Positions 1 through 7,485 of a stretch of 64,000 bases of DNA are shown here, in pieces. Each line of letters begins with the position of its first letter. Position 1 is the stretch's first letter. The translations under genes were made by a program, and so were the position numbers. The stretch is taken from positions 248,001 through 312,000 of the forward strand of contig CASDTX010000025.1 in NCBI GenBank assembly GCA_949283695.1, given 5' to 3'. This DNA comes from an uncultured Eubacteriales bacterium (GTDB lineage: Bacteria; Bacillota; Clostridia; Lachnospirales; Lachnospiraceae). Below the pieces are notes generated by a model, which did no database searches, was not told the origin of the DNA, and saw nothing but the letters and a program-made list of their open reading frames with translations.

Positions 1-228
1 GATAAAGGAGAGAACACCAACGAGCTGGCAATGGAGATGGCGCAGTGCATCATCGAGAACGGACGGGAAGAGCTTCAATCCTACTATCCGAACGCCCTGT
101 ATCATGGGGAGACGACTGACGCGGCAAATAAATCCGCGAATCCCCAGGTATTCCCGGAGAAACTGACCGTGGATCTTCTGAAGCAGCATCAGGCGCTCTC
201 CGAAGAGGCAAAAGTGGCCGGACTTTAA
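1..228 (+). CDS. C-terminal fragment of an unrecognised protein
   Basis: The frame is open from the first base of the window and stops at 226-228, so only the last 75 codons of a gene are visible. The fragment is polar, with no membrane segment and no motif I can assign; it ends in a helix-like, Lys/Glu-rich stretch. It lies 115 bp before phnW on the same strand. A role in phosphonate uptake or metabolism, for example a binding protein or an accessory enzyme, is therefore possible, but this rests on context only. The true start is outside the window. Confidence 0.6.
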   Translation, partial: DKGENTNELAMEMAQCIIENGREELQSYYPNALYHGETTDAANKSANPQVFPEKLTVDLLKQHQALSEEAKVAGL

Positions 229-260
229 GTGACACAGGGAGAAAGAGGACGAAGCAGAGA

Positions 261-337
261 AAATAGAATAAAGTAGGAAAGAGAACAAAACAGGAAAGAG
301 AACAAAACACAAAAATAGAACAAAACAGGAAAGAGGG
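261..337 (+). repeat. Purine-rich leader with tandem 17-bp units before phnW
   Basis: Two exact 17-bp units beginning AGGAAAGAG occupy 275-291 and 292-308. A degenerate third unit follows, and a partial copy at 327-337 provides the ribosome binding site of phnW. The strand is nearly all A and G with some C. The repeats place several Shine-Dalgarno-like AGGAAAG sequences in the leader. Confidence 0.6.
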
Positions 338-343
338 AAACAG

Positions 344-1450
344 ATGAAATCATATAAACTTCTGACACCGGGACCGCTGACAACAACGGACACGGTAAAG
401 CGGCAGATGCTCTTTGACCACTGTACGTGGGATGACGATTATAAACAGATCACACAGGAGATCCGCAGAGGGCTTCTTGAACTGGCCCATGTGCAGCCGG
501 AGGAGTATACGGCAGTGCTGATGCAGGGCAGCGGCAGCTTCGGCGTGGAGTCTGTGCTGACCAGTGTAGTCGGTGACGGCGACGAACTTCTGATCTGTGC
601 CAACGGCGCGTACGGAGAGCGAATGACAGAGATCGCAAGGCACGCGGGAATGAAGTATCACGTATACAACGAACATTACAATCGAGTGCCCAACGCCCAG
701 AAGATCGGGGAAATCCTGGATGCGGATCCTGCCATTACGCATGTGGCGATGGTCCACAGCGAGACGACTTCCGGCATTTTAAATGATATTGAGGCTGTGG
801 GCAAAGTTGTGAAAGAGAAGGGACGCGTGTTTATCGTGGATGCCATGAGCAGTTTCGGAGGGGTGGATATCCCTGTGAAGGCGTGGGGCATTGATTTCAT
901 CATCAGCAGTGCCAATAAATGCATTCAGGGAGTTCCGGGATTCTCCTTTATCATCGCGAGAAGAGATCTTCTGGAGCAGAGTGCCGGTAAGGCAAGAAGC
1001 CTTTCACTGGATCTGTACGATCAGTGGAAGACAATGGAAATTGACGGCAAATGGCGGTTCACTTCCCCTACGCATACGGTTTTGGCTTTTGCCCAGGCTA
1101 TGAGAGAACTGGCAGAAGAAGGCGGCATCGAGGCGAGAAACAAGCGCTACACCGAGAATAACCGTCTGCTGATTCAGAAGCTGGAGGAGATGGGGATCCG
1201 CCCGTACATTGACGGCACACACCAGGGACCGATTATCACCACATTTTTCTATCCGGAGCCGTGTCATTTTACATTTGCTCAGATGTATGAGTATATTAAG
1301 GACAGAGGCTACGCGATCTACCCGGGGAAGGTGACGGAGGCGGAGACGTTCCGCATCGGGAATATCGGAGAGATCTACCAGGAAGATATTGAGAAGGTAT
1401 GCGCGGTGTTGAAGGAATTTCTGGAGGAGTACAATCATGAAGAAAATTAA
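344..1450 (+). CDS. phnW: 2-aminoethylphosphonate--pyruvate transaminase
   Basis: This PLP-dependent class V aminotransferase converts 2-aminoethylphosphonate plus pyruvate to phosphonoacetaldehyde plus alanine, the first step of the phosphonatase route, in the cytosol. The protein is 368 aa, the usual family length. It opens with the typical LLTPGPL motif near residue 6. The PLP lysine is K192 in the SSANKCIQG motif. The start follows an AGGAAAGAGG site. The stop overlaps the start of phnX by 14 bp, so the two are almost certainly co-translated. The pst/pho genes downstream fit use of phosphonate as a phosphorus source. Confidence 0.95.
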   Translation: MKSYKLLTPGPLTTTDTVKRQMLFDHCTWDDDYKQITQEIRRGLLELAHVQPEEYTAVLMQGSGSFGVESVLTSVVGDGDELLICANGAYGERMTEIARHAGMKYHVYNEHYNRVPNAQKIGEILDADPAITHVAMVHSETTSGILNDIEAVGKVVKEKGRVFIVDAMSSFGGVDIPVKAWGIDFIISSANKCIQGVPGFSFIIARRDLLEQSAGKARSLSLDLYDQWKTMEIDGKWRFTSPTHTVLAFAQAMRELAEEGGIEARNKRYTENNRLLIQKLEEMGIRPYIDGTHQGPIITTFFYPEPCHFTFAQMYEYIKDRGYAIYPGKVTEAETFRIGNIGEIYQEDIEKVCAVLKEFLEEYNHEEN

Positions 1451-2210
1451 GGCAGTCATTTTTGACTGGGCGGGAACGACAGTGGACTATGGATGCATGG
1501 CGCCGGTGCAGGCGTTTGTGGAAGTGTTTAAAGAATTCGGCATCGAGCCGACGATGGAAGAAGTGCGGGAACCCATGGGCATGCTGAAGATCGATCATAT
1601 CCGCACTATGCTGAAAATGGAGAGAATCCGGAACCTGTGGACGGAAAAGTATGGGAAAGCTCCGGAGGATGAGGATGCGCAGAAACTGTATGCGATCTTC
1701 GAAGAGAAACTCTTAAAGATCCTTCCGGACTATTCAGATCCCAAGCCCGGGGTTGTGGAAGTCGTGAAGAAACTGAAGAGAAACGGATACCGAATCGGAT
1801 CTACCACAGGATACAATGACAAGATGATGGAAATCGTGGTTCCGGCAGCGAAGGAGAGAGGGTATGAACCGGATGTATGGTTCAGTCCGGACGCTGTGAG
1901 CCAGAAAGGCCGGCCCTATCCGTACATGATCTTCCGCAACATGGAAGCACTTGATCTGAAGAAAGTGCGCCGCGTACTCAAAGTGGGAGATACCGTATCT
2001 GATATCAAAGAAGGAAGAAACGCCGGTGTCTGGTCCGCCGGTATTGTGGTGGGCAGCTCGGAGATGGGGCTGACATTGGAAGAGTATGAAGTGCTCTCAT
2101 CCGAGGAGAAGGAGAGACGGTGTGATGAAGTGGCCCAGAAGTTCTTTGACGCAGGCGCCGATAAGGTGTTCTATACGATCGAGGATCTGGGGAACTATCT
2201 GCTCGGCTGA
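1437..2210 (+). CDS. phnX: Phosphonoacetaldehyde hydrolase
   Basis: This HAD-superfamily hydrolase cleaves the C-P bond of phosphonoacetaldehyde to give acetaldehyde and phosphate, completing the pathway begun by PhnW. The protein is 257 aa. The HAD nucleophile is D10 in VIFDWAGTT. K51 in the PMGMLK motif matches the Schiff-base lysine that separates phosphonatases from other HAD enzymes. A C-terminal KVGDTVSDI motif supplies the magnesium-binding acids. The start overlaps phnW, with a GGAGGAG site inside the phnW 3' end. The gene is closed by a hairpin terminator near 2300. Confidence 0.95.
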   Translation: MKKIKAVIFDWAGTTVDYGCMAPVQAFVEVFKEFGIEPTMEEVREPMGMLKIDHIRTMLKMERIRNLWTEKYGKAPEDEDAQKLYAIFEEKLLKILPDYSDPKPGVVEVVKKLKRNGYRIGSTTGYNDKMMEIVVPAAKERGYEPDVWFSPDAVSQKGRPYPYMIFRNMEALDLKKVRRVLKVGDTVSDIKEGRNAGVWSAGIVVGSSEMGLTLEEYEVLSSEEKERRCDEVAQKFFDAGADKVFYTIEDLGNYLLG

Positions 2211-2295
2211 GGGATATACAGCGGCGCTGTTATACGGGCAGAGCGCCTGGAGAGTCACTTTACATAACGATGGCCGTATTTGCGTGGGAAATGCC

Positions 2296-2326
2296 AAAAA
2301 CCCCGCAAATGCGGCGTTTTTTCATT
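2296..2326 (+). terminator. Rho-independent terminator after phnX
   Basis: The hairpin has the core CCGC-AAAT-GCGG at 2303-2314. It is extended by AAAAAC/GTTTTT pairing around one C-C mismatch, and the T run forms the 3' side. It separates the phn pair from the pst promoter. Confidence 0.75.
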
Positions 2327-2380
2327 TTACATAGATTTAACATAAAGCTGATTTTACATTTTACATTGCTTCTATATGAT
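2326..2380 (+). promoter_or_regulatory. pst promoter with probable PhoP/PhoB boxes
   Basis: TTTACA (2326-2331) and TTAACA (2337-2342) start 11 bp apart, the spacing typical of Gram-positive Pho boxes. Further TTTACA copies lie at 2353-2358 and 2360-2365. The copy at 2353 can serve as a -35, with TATGAT at 2375-2380 as the -10 (16-bp spacer). This fits phosphate-starvation control of the pst operon by the PhoB/PhoR-like pair encoded downstream. The regulatory reading is inferred. Confidence 0.6.
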
Positions 2381-2412
2381 AAGTAACGTCGACGGGAGAG
2401 CGGATTGCGAAC

Positions 2413-2440
2413 CCTGCGGCAGCAGGCGGCGAAGGGCCGC
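2413..2440 (+). promoter_or_regulatory. GC-rich hairpins in the pstS leader
   Basis: Two short adjacent stems, CCTGC/GCAGG (2413-2426) and GCGGC/GCCGC (2426-2440), lie in the 5' leader of pstS about 45 bp before the start. They share one base, so only one may form at a time. No known riboswitch class is recognised. Confidence 0.35.
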
Positions 2441-2482
2441 GGTACATAATAACCGGAATTGAAAAAAGGAGATTATCAGACA

Positions 2483-3391
2483 ATGAAAATGAAAAAGTTT
2501 ATCGCAGTATTATCAATCGCAAGTATGATGGCTGTTGCAGCTGCCGGATGCGGAAGCAGCGGGGACACAGCAAATGACACGAACACAGCAGAGGAAGGCA
2601 GCACAGGATCTGGGTGGGATGCAGCGAAGAAGATCACAGTCGTATCCCGTGAGGAAGGATCCGGAACAAGAGGAGCGTTCACAGAGCTGTTCGGTGTTGT
2701 AGACGAGGACGACAACGATATGACCACACTTGACGCTCAGATTACAAACAACACATCTGTTATGATGACCACTGTATCTGAGAATGAATACGCAATCGGC
2801 TATATCTCTCTCGGATCAATGGACGAATCTCTGGTAAAGGCTGTGAAGATCGACGGAGCTGAGGCGACAGCAGAGAATATCGAGAACGGATCCTATACCG
2901 TATCCAGACCGTTCAACGTAGCAGTGAAGAAAGACCTGGACAATGAAGTGGCGAAGGACTTCATGAGCTTCATCATGAGTACAGAGGGCCAGGAAGTGGT
3001 TGCAGAAGAGGGATTTATCCCGGTTGCGAACGTGACAGCATATTCTGGAAGTGCTCCGGCAGGAAACTGTGTAGTAGGCGGGTCTTCTTCTGTATCTCCG
3101 CTGATGGAGAAGCTGGTAGAGGCATACAAGACTGTGAATCCGGATGCAAAGATCGAACTTCAGACATCAGATTCTACCACAGGTATGACCTCCGCGATCG
3201 AGGGAAGCTATGACATCGGAATGGCATCCAGAGAGCTGAAAGACGAAGAGGCAGCAGAGCTTGACGGCACTGTAATCGCTACAGACGGCATCGCAGTGAT
3301 CGTGAACAAGAACAACCCGACAGATGATCTGTCCGTAGATCAGGTGAAGTCCATCTACTTCGGTGATGTGACAACATGGGATGCAATCTAA
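2483..3391 (+). CDS. pstS: Phosphate-binding lipoprotein, halves in permuted order
   Basis: This is the extracellular phosphate-binding protein of the Pst ABC importer, about 302 aa. The signal peptide ends in an AAGC lipobox, so it is probably a lipoprotein. ATG at 2483 is chosen because AAAGGAG lies 11 bp upstream; an in-frame TTG at 2459 lacks a site. The order of motifs is unusual. The SREEGSGTRGAF phosphate-binding segment, normally in the second half of PstS, comes first. The VGGSSSVSPLMEKL segment, normally near the N-terminus, begins around residue 197, and the protein ends soon after DQVKSIYFGDVTTW. The two lobes therefore look circularly permuted relative to classical PstS. Confidence 0.88.
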   Translation: MKMKKFIAVLSIASMMAVAAAGCGSSGDTANDTNTAEEGSTGSGWDAAKKITVVSREEGSGTRGAFTELFGVVDEDDNDMTTLDAQITNNTSVMMTTVSENEYAIGYISLGSMDESLVKAVKIDGAEATAENIENGSYTVSRPFNVAVKKDLDNEVAKDFMSFIMSTEGQEVVAEEGFIPVANVTAYSGSAPAGNCVVGGSSSVSPLMEKLVEAYKTVNPDAKIELQTSDSTTGMTSAIEGSYDIGMASRELKDEEAAELDGTVIATDGIAVIVNKNNPTDDLSVDQVKSIYFGDVTTWDAI

Positions 3392-3460
3392 TCCGGTCCG
3401 CTGTGATGGAGAATCTGATACAGAAGAATCTTGAAGCAAAAGACTTTCCGCTTTGAATAT

Positions 3461-3499
3461 ATGAGCCGGGCAGATATATGGCATGTCTTCCCGGCTCAT
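3461..3499 (+). promoter_or_regulatory. Intercistronic hairpin between pstS and pstC
   Basis: A perfect 10-bp stem, ATGAGCCGGG (3461-3470) with CCCGGCTCAT (3490-3499), encloses a 19-nt loop. It ends just before the AGGAGG site of pstC and has no T run, so it is not a simple terminator. It probably protects or uncouples the pstS message so that more binding protein than permease is made. Confidence 0.6.
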
Positions 3500-3511
3500 T
3501 AGGAGGAAAAA

Positions 3512-4405
3512 ATGAAATCAAAAGCATGGACTGAAAAATTCATGCAGGGAGTATTTTTCGTTGCCGCATGTGCATCTGTGCTGGCGGTGGCACTCATCTG
3601 CATCTTCCTGTTTGCAAATGGCATCCCTGCGATGAGAGAGATTGGGTTTATAAAATTTATTACAGGCCAGATCTGGCGTCCCGGCAGTGAGCAGTTCGGG
3701 ATCCTGCCGATGATCGTCGGAAGCCTGTACGTGACTGCGGGAGCGATTGTCTTCGGAGTTCCCATCGGGATTCTGACGTCGGTATTTATGGCAATGTACT
3801 GTCCCAGACAGATCTATAAGCCGCTGAAAGCGGCGACGGAACTTCTGGCCGGGATTCCCTCGGTTATCTACGGTTTCTTCGGCCTGGTGGTCGTTGTGCC
3901 GGTGATCCGCAGCCTCGGAGAAGCGCTGTATGATGCCAACATCGTGGAGACGTCAGGAGACGGAAACAGTATTCTGACTGCTTCTGTCATCCTGGGGATG
4001 ATGATCCTGCCGACCATCATCGGAACGACAGAGAGCGCCATGCGGGCGGTTCCGTCTCATTATTATGAAGGCTCGCTTGCGCTTGGAGCGACGAAAGAGA
4101 GAAGCATTTTCCGTGTGATTATCCCGGCCGCGAAATCAGGTGTGATTGCCGGGATTGTACTGGGAATCGGCCGTGCGGTGGGCGAGACCATGGCAGTGAT
4201 TATGATCGTCGGAAACCAGGCACGTTTAACATCCAGTATCCTGGAAGGAATCCGGACGCTGACCGGAAATATCGTCATAGAGATGGGATATGCAACGGGC
4301 CTGCACCGGGAAGCGCTGATCGCGACAGGCGTAGTGCTCTTCGTATTCATCCTGATTATCAATTTAAGCGTGGCACTGTTAAAGAGGGGGGCAGATCATG
4401 AGTAA
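3512..4405 (+). CDS. pstC: Phosphate ABC transporter permease PstC
   Basis: One of the two membrane subunits of the Pst importer, 297 aa. It has an N-terminal membrane segment near residues 14-38 and about five more. The BPD_transp_1 domain carries the coupling loop around ESAMRAVPSHYYEGSLALGA, which contacts PstB. The start follows AGGAGGAAAAA. The 3' end overlaps pstA by 8 bp, indicating translational coupling. Confidence 0.95.
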   Translation: MKSKAWTEKFMQGVFFVAACASVLAVALICIFLFANGIPAMREIGFIKFITGQIWRPGSEQFGILPMIVGSLYVTAGAIVFGVPIGILTSVFMAMYCPRQIYKPLKAATELLAGIPSVIYGFFGLVVVVPVIRSLGEALYDANIVETSGDGNSILTASVILGMMILPTIIGTTESAMRAVPSHYYEGSLALGATKERSIFRVIIPAAKSGVIAGIVLGIGRAVGETMAVIMIVGNQARLTSSILEGIRTLTGNIVIEMGYATGLHREALIATGVVLFVFILIINLSVALLKRGADHE

Positions 4406-5258
4406 TAAGACGACAATCGGAGATAAGCTCAGGACTTATCTGAAGCATCCGGGTTCATTTATCATCATGCTGCTCGTGATGCTGGCGACCATTATCACCT
4501 TTGCCGTGCTGATCTTCCTGATCGCTTATATCCTCATCAACGGCGTGCCGCATCTGAAGCCGTCTCTGTTCTCACTGGAATATACGTCTGAGAACGCCTC
4601 TGTGGTGCCGGCTCTGGTGAATACGGTGATTATGACATTATTATCCCTGCTGATTGCGGTTCCCTTCGGAATCTTCTCTGCAATCTTCCTTGTGGAGTAT
4701 GCAGGAAGAGGAAATAAATTCGTGGAGGTGATCCGTCTGACGACAGAAACACTTTCCGGGATCCCGTCCATTGTGTACGGTCTGTTCGGAATGCTGTTCT
4801 TCGTCAATACTCTGGGATGGGGCTTCTCCCTTCTGGCCGGAGCTTTCACGATGGCGATCATGATCCTTCCGCTGATCATGAGAACGACAGAAGAAGCGCT
4901 GAAATCCGTTCCGGATTCTTACCGGGAAGGAAGCTTCGGACTGGGCGCCGGCAAGCTGCGTACCGTGTTCCGCATCGTGCTTCCGTCCGCCATCCCCGGT
5001 GTGCTGGCAGGCGTGATCCTGGCCATCGGACGTATCGTGGGAGAGACGGCGGCTCTGATGTATACCTCAGGAACTGTGGCACAGATCCCGGACAGCATTA
5101 TGGGATCCGGGCGTACACTGGCGCTTCATATGTACAATCTGTCCAGTGAAGGACTTTATATGGATCAGGCTTATGCGACGGCGGTTATCCTGCTGCTGCT
5201 TGTGGTGGGGATCAATACGCTGTCAAGCGTGATCGCGAGAAAACTGACAAAAGCATAA
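4398..5258 (+). CDS. pstA: Phosphate ABC transporter permease PstA
   Basis: Second membrane subunit of the phosphate importer, 286 aa. It has six predicted membrane segments, the first near residues 18-46. The coupling loop TEEALKSVPDSYREGSFGLG matches the one in PstC. The ATG lies inside the pstC stop region and pstB follows after 24 bp, so it is part of the same transcript. Confidence 0.95.
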   Translation: MSNKTTIGDKLRTYLKHPGSFIIMLLVMLATIITFAVLIFLIAYILINGVPHLKPSLFSLEYTSENASVVPALVNTVIMTLLSLLIAVPFGIFSAIFLVEYAGRGNKFVEVIRLTTETLSGIPSIVYGLFGMLFFVNTLGWGFSLLAGAFTMAIMILPLIMRTTEEALKSVPDSYREGSFGLGAGKLRTVFRIVLPSAIPGVLAGVILAIGRIVGETAALMYTSGTVAQIPDSIMGSGRTLALHMYNLSSEGLYMDQAYATAVILLLLVVGINTLSSVIARKLTKA

Positions 5259-5282
5259 GAAAAAGTGTGAAAGGGAAAAGAA

Positions 5283-6032
5283 ATGTCTAAGATTAGTATT
5301 AAGAATCTGGATTTATATTACGGCGACTTCAAAGCCCTCAAGAATGTGAATCTGGAAATCGAATCCAATAAGATCACAGCATTTATCGGACCCTCCGGAT
5401 GCGGAAAATCAACACTTCTGAAATCCATCAACCGTATGAACGATCTGGTGGAGGGGTGCCGTATTGACGGAGAGATCCTTCTGGACGGACAGAATATCTT
5501 CAAGGGAATGGACGTAAATATGTTAAGGAAACGTGTGGGAATGGTGTTCCAGAAACCGAATCCGTTTCCCATGAGCATCTATGACAATATCGCATTCGGG
5601 CCCAGAACCCACGGCATTCACTCGAAGGCAAAGCTGGATGACATTGTGGAGAAGTCTCTGCGAAACGCAGCGATCTGGGATGAGTGCAAAGACCGTCTGA
5701 AAACAAGCGCCCTCGGCATGTCCGGCGGACAGCAGCAGAGACTGTGCATCGCCAGAGCACTGGCCGTAGAGCCGGAAGTGCTTCTCATGGATGAGCCTAC
5801 GTCCGCGCTGGACCCGATTTCTACATCTAAGATCGAAGATCTTGCGATGGAGCTGAAAAAAGACTATACTATCGTTATGGTAACGCACAACATGCAGCAG
5901 GCTGTCCGTGTGTCAGACAATACCGCATTCTTCCTTCTTGGAGAAGTCGTAGAGTACAACGATACAGAGAAATTATTCTCAATACCGTCCGATAAGAGAA
6001 CAGAAGATTATATCACAGGGAGGTTTGGTTAA
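5283..6032 (+). CDS. pstB: Phosphate ABC transporter ATP-binding protein PstB
   Basis: Cytoplasmic ATPase that powers phosphate import through PstCA, 249 aa. Walker A is GPSGCGKST at residues 36-44. The signature [18 protein letters not shown] and Walker [14 protein letters not shown] are intact. The [17 protein letters not shown] segment is typical of PstB. The start has an AAAGGGA site. phoU begins 3 bp after the stop. Confidence 0.97.
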   Translation: MSKISIKNLDLYYGDFKALKNVNLEIESNKITAFIGPSGCGKSTLLKSINRMNDLVEGCRIDGEILLDGQNIFKGMDVNMLRKRVGMVFQKPNPFPMSIYDNIAFGPRTHGIHSKAKLDDIVEKSLRNAAIWDECKDRLKTSALGMSGGQQQRLCIARALAVEPEVLLMDEPTSALDPISTSKIEDLAMELKKDYTIVMVTHNMQQAVRVSDNTAFFLLGEVVEYNDTEKLFSIPSDKRTEDYITGRFG

Positions 6033-6035
6033 ATT

Positions 6036-6707
6036 ATGCGTAATAGATTTGATCAGCAGCTTCATCGTCTGGATGAGCAGCTTACACACATGGGAGAACT
6101 CTGTGAGACAGCGATTGCCAAAGTGACGCAGGCGCTGAAAGACGGGAGCATCGATCAGGCGAAGATCGTGATCGCTGAAGACGAGGAGATCGACCAGATC
6201 GAGAAAGACATCGAGAGACTGTGTCTGAAGCTTCTGCTTCAGCAGCAGCCGGTGGCGAAGGATTTAAGAAGAATTTCCGCGGCGCTTAAGATGATTACCG
6301 ACATGGAGCGCATCGGCGATCAGACATCAGATATCGCCGAGATCATCATTTCTTCGAAGAAATGGGCGGCGACTGCCGAGAATATCCGGGTGATCGGAAC
6401 CATGGCCTCAGAGGTCAGCAAAATGGTGAGAAACAGTGTCACTGCTTACGTGAATAAGGATCTGGAGCTTGCGCGGGATGTCATGAAGGCAGACGATGAA
6501 GTGGATCTGTATTTTGATGAAGTGAAAGATGAAATGATCAGCTTCATTAAAGAAGAGAAGGGCGAGAACGGCAAGGCGATCTTTGATCTGATCATGGTAA
6601 CGAAATACCTGGAACGGATCGGAGACCATGCGACGAACATTGCAGAGTGGGTTGAATTCTCAATCACAGGCGTGCACAAAGACAGTGCGATCATACACGA
6701 AAGTTAA
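6036..6707 (+). CDS. phoU: Phosphate signalling/transport regulator PhoU
   Basis: An all-helical protein of 223 aa with two PhoU repeats, each with an acidic metal-binding helix (DEEIDQIEKDIE and DDEVDLYFDEVKDE). PhoU links PstB to the PhoR sensor and represses the Pho response when phosphate is sufficient. Its place between pstB and the PhoB/PhoR-like genes is the classical one. The ribosome binding site (GGGAGG) lies within the pstB 3' end. Confidence 0.95.
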   Translation: MRNRFDQQLHRLDEQLTHMGELCETAIAKVTQALKDGSIDQAKIVIAEDEEIDQIEKDIERLCLKLLLQQQPVAKDLRRISAALKMITDMERIGDQTSDIAEIIISSKKWAATAENIRVIGTMASEVSKMVRNSVTAYVNKDLELARDVMKADDEVDLYFDEVKDEMISFIKEEKGENGKAIFDLIMVTKYLERIGDHATNIAEWVEFSITGVHKDSAIIHES

Positions 6708-6730
6708 AACAGGTAAAGGAGAACTGCGAA

Positions 6731-7405
6731 ATGATATATTGCGTGGAAGATGATGACAACATCCGGGAACTTGTAATATATACACTGGAAACGACCGGGC
6801 TCAGGGCCAGAGGGTTTGCAGACGGTTCTGCTTTTATGGAGGCTCTGGCGTTTGATACGCCGGAGCTCATTTTGCTTGATATTATGCTGCCGGGCGACGA
6901 CGGACTGGAGCTTCTGAAGAAACTGAAAGCCTCTTCCAAGACGAAAAATATTCCGGTGATCATGGTGACGGCCAAAGGTTCAGAATATGACAAAGTTGTG
7001 GGGCTGGATTCCGGAGCGGATGATTATGTTACCAAGCCTTTCGGCATGATGGAGCTTGTCTCCAGAGTGAAGGCAGTCCTGCGCCGCAGCGGCAAGACGG
7101 AGGACCGGACCGATATCGAGACGTCCGGCGTCCATGTGGATGTGAAGAAGCATGAGGTGACCGTCAATGGCAAAGAGATCTCTCTGACGCTCAAAGAGTT
7201 TGAGCTTCTGGAGAAGCTGATGCGCAATCAGGGAATCGTGCTGACCAGAGACCAGCTGCTGACGGAGATCTGGGGATACGATTTCGACGGAGAGACGCGG
7301 ACGGTGGATGTGCATATCCGGACCCTGCGGCAGAAGCTGGGCGAGAAGGGGGAGATCATCCAGACCGTGCGCGGTGTGGGTTACCGCGTCGGAGGAGCGG
7401 CATAG
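6731..7405 (+). CDS. OmpR/PhoB-type response regulator
   Basis: A 224-aa response regulator. The receiver domain (about 1-118) has acidic pocket residues at 6-8, phosphoacceptor D50 in LLLDIMLPGDDG, T79-A80 and K101 in VTKPFG. It is followed by a winged-helix DNA-binding domain (about 128-222) ending in TVDVHIRTLRQKLG and RGVGYR. Its position directly after phoU and before a sensor kinase makes it the likely PhoB/PhoP that binds the repeats before pstS. An AAGGAG site precedes the start. Confidence 0.92.
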   Translation: MIYCVEDDDNIRELVIYTLETTGLRARGFADGSAFMEALAFDTPELILLDIMLPGDDGLELLKKLKASSKTKNIPVIMVTAKGSEYDKVVGLDSGADDYVTKPFGMMELVSRVKAVLRRSGKTEDRTDIETSGVHVDVKKHEVTVNGKEISLTLKEFELLEKLMRNQGIVLTRDQLLTEIWGYDFDGETRTVDVHIRTLRQKLGEKGEIIQTVRGVGYRVGGAA

Positions 7406-7426
7406 AGCCGTATCCAGAGCGCATTG

Positions 7427-7450
7427 CCCCTTGTATACCGACGCGATAGA
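7427..7450 (+). repeat. Copy 1 of a CCCCTTGTAC-type short repeat
   Basis: CCCCTTGTATACCGACGC begins at 7427 in the gap between the response regulator and kinase genes. It closely resembles CCCCTTGTACACCGACGC at 43440 and, inverted, the sequence near 38900-38923. No function is evident. Confidence 0.4.
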
Positions 7451-7485
7451 AGGAAGAAAGGAACAGGCGCCGGCAGAGGATCATA

